Part shown: positions 31,327 to 35,115 of the stretch, piece by piece
Position numbering within the stretch: position 1 is the first letter of the stretch
Layout: every line of letters starts with the position of its first letter
Assembly (NCBI RefSeq): GCF_016811235.1
Contig: NZ_JAFBID010000069.1
Span: 1 to 35,115, forward strand
DNA from: Microvirga arabica
Lineage (GTDB): Bacteria > Pseudomonadota > Alphaproteobacteria > Rhizobiales > Beijerinckiaceae
DNA: 35,115 bases
Reading direction: 5' to 3'
Program-made: the position numbers and the translations under genes
The notes under the pieces: model-generated
The model's database searches: none
What the model saw: the letters and a program-made list of their open reading frames with translations, nothing else
Told to the model about the DNA's origin: nothing

Positions 31327-32757
31327 ATGAGATCCTCCCCGCCCTCCATCGATCCGTCCGATCGCTCCTGGTGGCTCGATGAAGCCCTGAGGGATGAAGG
31401 CAACGTGCCTGTCGCCGCGCCACTTAAAGGAGAATTGACAGCCGACGTCGCCATTGTCGGCGGCGGATTCGCTGGACTTTGGTCCGCGCTCACTCTTAAG
31501 AACCGTCGCCCTGGCCTTTCCATTGTTCTGATCGAGGCTTCGATCTGCGGCTCCGGCGCGAGTGGCAAGAACGGCGGAAAAGTTCACGGCTACTGGTCCT
31601 CCCTGGGCACCGCCGTTCAGGCTCTCGGGCGGGACGGCGCTCTTGCCATCGCCGAGGCTGGCGACTGGGCACAGGATGGAATCCGCGCCTTCGCCTCCGA
31701 ATGCGGCCGCGACATCTGGTGGCGAGAGGGTGGCAATCTCGTGGTCGCCACCACGGCGTTGCAGGAAGAGAAGATCGCAGGCGTCGTGCAGCAAGCCCGC
31801 GAACTGGGTGCGGAAGACCATGTAGCGGTGCTGTCTATAGAAGAGGTTCAGGCGCGCTGTGCGTCACCGGTATTCCGGCACGGCATCTTCTATCCCGATG
31901 CAGCAACGGTGCACCCTGCCCGCTTGGCACGTGCACTTCGGCAGGCAGTCATCGACCGCGGAGTTGCACTATTCGAGAATACCCCAATGCTGAGCGTCGA
32001 TCCGGGACAGCCCTGCCGGATCAAAACTCCTCGTGGCCATATCCTCGCCCGTGAGGTCGTGCTCGCGACCAATGCCGCACTCAGCGCGCGGCGGGAAGTC
32101 AGGCCACATGTCAGCATCTTCTCCAGTTATGTCGTCATGTCTGAGCCTGCGCGGGAACAGCTGGCCTCCATGAACTGGACCGGAGATGAAGGCCTCGCGG
32201 ATCTGCGCATGTTCCTGCATTACTTCCGCAAGACCGAGGACAGCCGCGTTCTGATGGGATCTGGGTCCGGGCCGGTCGGCTATGGCGATTATACTCAGGC
32301 AAGGCATTTGACACATGACAGGGCGAGCATCGGACGAGCGGAGGCAGGTCTTCGCCGGCTTCTTCCCGACTTGCGGGAAGTTCCGCTCGCTCGCGCTTGG
32401 GGCGGAGCAATCGATGTTTCCGCAGACCGCCTTCCCTTCTTCAAGACCATATCCGACACGCGTATCCACTATGCCTGCGGCTTCTCAGGCCATGGTGTGA
32501 ACGCCACCTATATCGCCGGGCAGTGCCTCGCGTCGCTGGTCCTCAATGAGAAGGACCGCTGGTCGACGCTGCCATTCTGCACGCGCCCATTGCCGCGATT
32601 GCCGCCTGAGCCGTTCCGCTTTGCCGGCGCCAGTGCCATTCGTTCCGCAATTCTTGCTTGCGAGGAGGCCGACGAGCAGAAGCGCCATGCTCCTGCTTTG
32701 GCTCAGTCCATTGCCAAGCTACCAAGAATCCTTGGGCTCAGGATTGGCGTTCGATAG
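31327..32757 (+). CDS. FAD-dependent amine oxidase, PuuB/OrdL-like
   Basis: A 476-aa DAO-family oxidoreductase. An N-terminal extension with SWWLDEAL precedes the FAD motif VAIVGGGFAGLWSALTL (41-57). GSGASGKNGGKVHGYW is the flavin loop of gamma-glutamylputrescine oxidase-like enzymes, and AWGGAIDVSADRLPFF with YACGFSGHGVNATYIAGQ are the C-terminal flavin contacts. PuuB-type enzymes oxidise primary or secondary amines, releasing an aldehyde and H2O2 or passing electrons on. It is the last gene of the rightward unit, next to IS debris. It is the fourth flavin amine-oxidase-type gene in the block. The substrate is unknown. Confidence 0.87.
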   Translation: MRSSPPSIDPSDRSWWLDEALRDEGNVPVAAPLKGELTADVAIVGGGFAGLWSALTLKNRRPGLSIVLIEASICGSGASGKNGGKVHGYWSSLGTAVQALGRDGALAIAEAGDWAQDGIRAFASECGRDIWWREGGNLVVATTALQEEKIAGVVQQARELGAEDHVAVLSIEEVQARCASPVFRHGIFYPDAATVHPARLARALRQAVIDRGVALFENTPMLSVDPGQPCRIKTPRGHILAREVVLATNAALSARREVRPHVSIFSSYVVMSEPAREQLASMNWTGDEGLADLRMFLHYFRKTEDSRVLMGSGSGPVGYGDYTQARHLTHDRASIGRAEAGLRRLLPDLREVPLARAWGGAIDVSADRLPFFKTISDTRIHYACGFSGHGVNATYIAGQCLASLVLNEKDRWSTLPFCTRPLPRLPPEPFRFAGASAIRSAILACEEADEQKRHAPALAQSIAKLPRILGLRIGVR

Positions 32758-32818
32758 AATGGGATGCGTCGCAAATTTGAAGCCGGGGCGAGAAGCTGGC
32801 TGAGGACTTGGCATAGGC

Positions 32819-32908
32819 TCAGGCAGCGAGCATCTTGAATTGCTCGGCAAGAGATGGCGCGGGCTTCCACGCGTACTTCGCCTGCTGCTTGCGCATCATG
32901 TGGATCAT
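32819..32908 (-). pseudogene. C-terminal remnant of an IS transposase (IS6-like)
   Basis: A 29-codon fragment with a stop at 32819-32821 reads MIHMMRKQQAKYAW then PAPSLAEQFKMLAA. This resembles the extreme C terminus of some IS6-type transposases (helix, R-K-G-Q-like turn, AEQF...LAA end). The rest of the gene is missing. Confidence 0.45.
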
Positions 32909-33204
32909 TTGGTGCTGTCATGTCTGGATGGCGCCCGTTTGGCAATGTGATTGTTGTTGACGTTTCGGCCTAGCGGGGCGGGTGCAGTCATGTCTCCGGC
33001 CTTTGAATGCGGTGCTGCATGACCGCAGGCCCTGATGTTTTACGCTGGAAGCTGGTCCCTCTCACGGTATCGCGCTCGACTGACGCAAGACAACACCACG
33101 GGTTTTCCAGATCCGGCGGTCCATGTCCGCTTTGGCTTCACATCATCTCATCGTCACCGTGCCAACTGGGATGCCCTGATGGGCGAATAGTGTGAGCTTG
33201 CCGT
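32909..33204. other. IS-derived non-coding junction
   Basis: This 296-bp stretch between the IS remnant and the IS110 stop has no credible gene. Its right part (about 33120-33204) is probably the non-coding end of the IS110 element. A small GCCC-TGAT-GGGC hairpin occurs near 33172-33183. Confidence 0.35.
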
Positions 33205-33915
33205 CTATGATGCCGTCGGTGCGGCAGCCCCATGGCTCCCGGGCTCGTAAATCACGCTCCTGGCCATCACCGCCCAGGCGATCCGGGCCATCTTGTTGGC
33301 TAAGGCCACGGCCACCACCTTGAACGGCTTCTTGGCCAGCAGAGTTCGGGCCCAGTCAGCCAGGACCGTCCGAGTCTTGCCGGACTTCATGCTGTAGAGC
33401 GCCGCGTGCGCGCCGACGACCAGCAGCTTGCGCAGGTGCCGGTTGCCCATCTTGGAGATGGAGCCCAGCCGCGGCTTGCCGCCGGTTGAGTGCTGCCGGG
33501 GGACAAGGCGGAGATAGGCGGCAAACTCCCGGCTGCCCTGGAACAGGCTGGCGTCCGGGATGCTGGCCGAGAGACAGGAGGCCACAATCGGGCCGATACC
33601 GGGAATGGTAGCCAGCCTGAGGCTCACCGGATCGCTGCGGTGGGCCGCCAGAATGGCTTTGTCGAGCCTGGCAATCTGCGCCTCGATCTCAGCCAGCATC
33701 GCCGCCAGAGGCTCGAGTGCGACCCGAGCGGTGACGGGGAGATCGGGAATGGCCTCATCATGGATAAGGGCAATCAGTTGGCGCGTGTTGCGAGCTCCCT
33801 GCGCCACCACGATGCCCAGTTCGGCAAAGTGACCGCGCAGGGCATTGATCAGGGCTGTCCGCTGCCCAATCAGGAGATCGCGGGCTCCATGCAGCATGAG
33901 GGTGCTTTGCGGTGG
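33205..33915 (-). pseudogene. IS110-family transposase, C-terminal part
   Basis: About 236 residues of the IS110 C-terminal (transposase 20) region. LMLHGARDLLIGQRTALINALRGHF is the middle coiled segment in pieces, LATIPGIGPIVASCLSASI contains the helix-hairpin-helix-like GIGP motif, and FAAYLRLVPRQHSTGGKPRLG contains the catalytic Ser region. SISKMGNRHLRKLLVVGAHAAL follows. The DEDD N-terminal domain is missing because an IS6-family element begins at 33916. The apparent GTG start at 33921 lies inside the IS6 inverted repeat and is not native. It is probably non-functional unless complemented. Confidence 0.88.
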
Positions 33916-34718
33916 TGTCACGTTAACTCGGGCATGAGGGCGAGTCGTATAGATCGACTGGCATGACCAAGCCCGTCAGCTATAAGCGCCACCGCTTCCC
34001 GCCTGAGATCATCGCTCACGCCGTCTGGTTGTACTTCCGTTTCCCACTGAGCTTGCGGCTGGTCGAGGAGATGTTGCTCGAGCGCGGCATTCTCGTCTCT
34101 TACGAGACAGTCCGTCGCTGGGCTCTGAAGTTTGGACCCGACTACGCGCGCCGCCTCAGGCGCAAGGCACCGAGCCGTCACGACGTCTGGCATCTCGATG
34201 AGGTTGTGCTCACCATTGCCGGCCAAAAGCACTGGCTCTGGCGGGCGGTCGATCAGGATGGCTATGTCCTCGATGAGATCGTCCAGACGCGGCGCGATAC
34301 CAAGACGGCCAAGCGCTTGTTGAAGCGTCTGTTGAAGAAGCAGGGCTGCCCACCCCGGCGACTGATCACCGATAAGTTGGGCTCCTATGCAGCCGCCCGA
34401 CACCAGATCATGCCGGCGGTTGAGCATCGCTCGCACAAAGGGCTGAATAATCGGGCGGAGAACTCGCATCTCCCGCTGCGAAAACGTGAGCGCGCCATGC
34501 AGGGGTTCAAATCACCAGGAGGCTTGCAGAGATTTGTTAGCGTATTCTCTGCCGTCCGCAACCTCTTCGTCCCGCCTCGTTCCCGCCGCTCTGCCATTGC
34601 CACCCACCTTCACCGCCTCAAGGCCATGGCGGCGTGGAAGTCTGCAGCCTGCATTGCACGGTGAGCCCAACATGTGACCGCGCTTGCCTCGCCGCGCCCG
34701 AGTTCCGTTAACGTGACA
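33916..34718 (+). mobile_element. Intact IS6-family insertion sequence
   Basis: An 803-bp element bounded by inverted repeats: TGTCACGTTAAC (33916-33927) and its exact complement GTTAACGTGACA (34707-34718), with similarity continuing inward (CTCGGGC / GCCCGAG). It carries one transposase gene. No matching 8-bp target duplication is seen in the flanks, and the two flanks are different broken IS elements, which suggests replicon fusion or deletion by IS6-type recombination. Confidence 0.85.
33963..34664 (+). CDS. IS6-family transposase
   Basis: A 233-aa DDE transposase of normal IS6 length and apparently intact. An N-terminal zinc/HTH-like region (YKRHRFPPEIIAHAVWLYFR, then SYETVRRWALKFGPDY) binds the ends. 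The catalytic triad is D79 in VWHLDEVVL, D137 in RLITDKLGSY and E166 in NNRAENSHLPLRKRER, which also holds the conserved Arg/Lys. It moves the surrounding 803-bp element by replicative transposition, forming cointegrates. ATG at 33963 is 35 nt inside the left repeat. It truncates the IS110 gene on its left and the IS630 gene on its right. Confidence 0.93.
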   Translation: MTKPVSYKRHRFPPEIIAHAVWLYFRFPLSLRLVEEMLLERGILVSYETVRRWALKFGPDYARRLRRKAPSRHDVWHLDEVVLTIAGQKHWLWRAVDQDGYVLDEIVQTRRDTKTAKRLLKRLLKKQGCPPRRLITDKLGSYAAARHQIMPAVEHRSHKGLNNRAENSHLPLRKRERAMQGFKSPGGLQRFVSVFSAVRNLFVPPRSRRSAIATHLHRLKAMAAWKSAACIAR

Positions 34719-34724
34719 TCACCG

Positions 34725-35115
34725 GTGCGCTTCAACGCCCATGGTCCCGAAGGTCTGATCGACGGCAAAGCGCCGGGGAATGTCTGCAAGCTGAGCGCCC
34801 GCCATCGCGAGGCCTTGCTGGCCCTGGTGGAGAGCGGCCCCATTCCGGCTGTCCATGGCGTGGTGCGCTGGCGGCTGAAGGATCTGGTGCAGTGGCTCTG
34901 GGACGAGTTCCGGATCGAGGTGAGCGAGACGACGCTGGGCCGCGAGCTGCGGGCGCTCGGTTACCGCAAGCTCTCAGCCCGGCCGCGCCATCATGCCAAA
35001 AGCGAGGCCGCGGTTGCGGTTTTTAAAAATCTATGGACCGGCCGTGCGTTGCAAGAGGGCTGTTTCTGGTTGGATGAGAGACGGTTCGCATCAATCTATC
35101 CGGCCTCAGTATGGA
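34725..35115 (+). pseudogene. IS630-family transposase fragment
   Basis: The open frame from 34725 to the window end begins within a transposase. RFNAHGPEGLIDGKAPGNV, then LSARHREALLALVESGP and VVRWRLKDLVQWLWDEF, ETTLGRELRALGYRKLSARPRHH form the winged HTH and linker of IS630/Tc1-like transposases. Its N terminus was removed by the IS6 element. After AVAVFK (about 35026) the residues no longer resemble IS630, so a second breakpoint probably lies there, before the DDE domain. The final ~85 bases are unidentified and run out of the window. Confidence 0.75.

Noticed and set aside
1..35115. CRISPR array, tRNA, rRNA, integrase or replication origin
   Set aside because: No regularly spaced repeats, clover-leaf genes, ribosomal RNA segments, recombinase or replication-initiator motifs were seen.

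Overview
The window looks like an accessory catabolic region of an alphaproteobacterium, most likely Hyphomicrobiales (Microvirga-, Methylobacterium- or Bosea-like). This rests on the high G+C, the tripartite tricarboxylate (TTT) transporter parts with their Bug-type receptors, an HBM chemoreceptor, IclR and GntR regulators, and the IS families present. The genus is an inference from gene content. Both ends are insertion-sequence wreckage: a truncated IS3 element joined to the front half of an IS110 element on the left (1-980), and an IS6-type tail remnant, the back half of an IS110, an intact IS6-family element and a truncated IS630 transposase on the right (32.8-35.1 kb). The region may therefore be a mobile or plasmid-borne island.

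Left block (1-10.2 kb): an HBM-domain chemoreceptor, a SnoaL-like protein, and a complete TctA-TctB-TctC transporter on the minus strand. Divergent from it is a TctD/TctE-type two-component system, whose operon also carries an overlapping periplasmic iron(III)-type binding protein gene. The genes fit chemotaxis to, sensing of and uptake of citrate-like acids. A CTGTCAT direct repeat with an 11-bp period sits in the divergent promoter region.

Middle block (10.5-17.1 kb): a GntR/FCD regulator divergent from a two-domain extradiol dioxygenase, an MhpA-type flavin hydroxylase, an FAH-family hydrolase, an orphan Bug receptor and an exported alpha/beta hydrolase. This reads as a pathway that releases a phenolic compound from an ester in the periplasm, imports it, hydroxylates it, cleaves the ring and hydrolyses the product.

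Right block (17.4-32.8 kb): two divergent transcription units around an IclR regulator. The leftward unit encodes a three-part HcnABC/opine-oxidase-like amine dehydrogenase, an ornithine-cyclodeaminase-family enzyme and a DadA-like D-amino acid dehydrogenase. The rightward unit encodes a crotonase, a polyamine-type ABC importer with both permease halves fused in one protein, a CaiC-like acyl-CoA ligase, an unassigned Rossmann-fold protein and a PuuB-like amine oxidase. Matching palindromes, TTATCGCA-A-TGCGATAA and TATTGCA-T-TGCAATA, lie just downstream of candidate promoters on both sides, so IclR probably controls the whole block. The substrate cannot be named from sequence. An N-substituted amino acid, opine, betaine or acylated amine would fit. 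This block is the best candidate for an undescribed pathway.

No tRNA, rRNA, CRISPR array, replication gene or integrase was seen.
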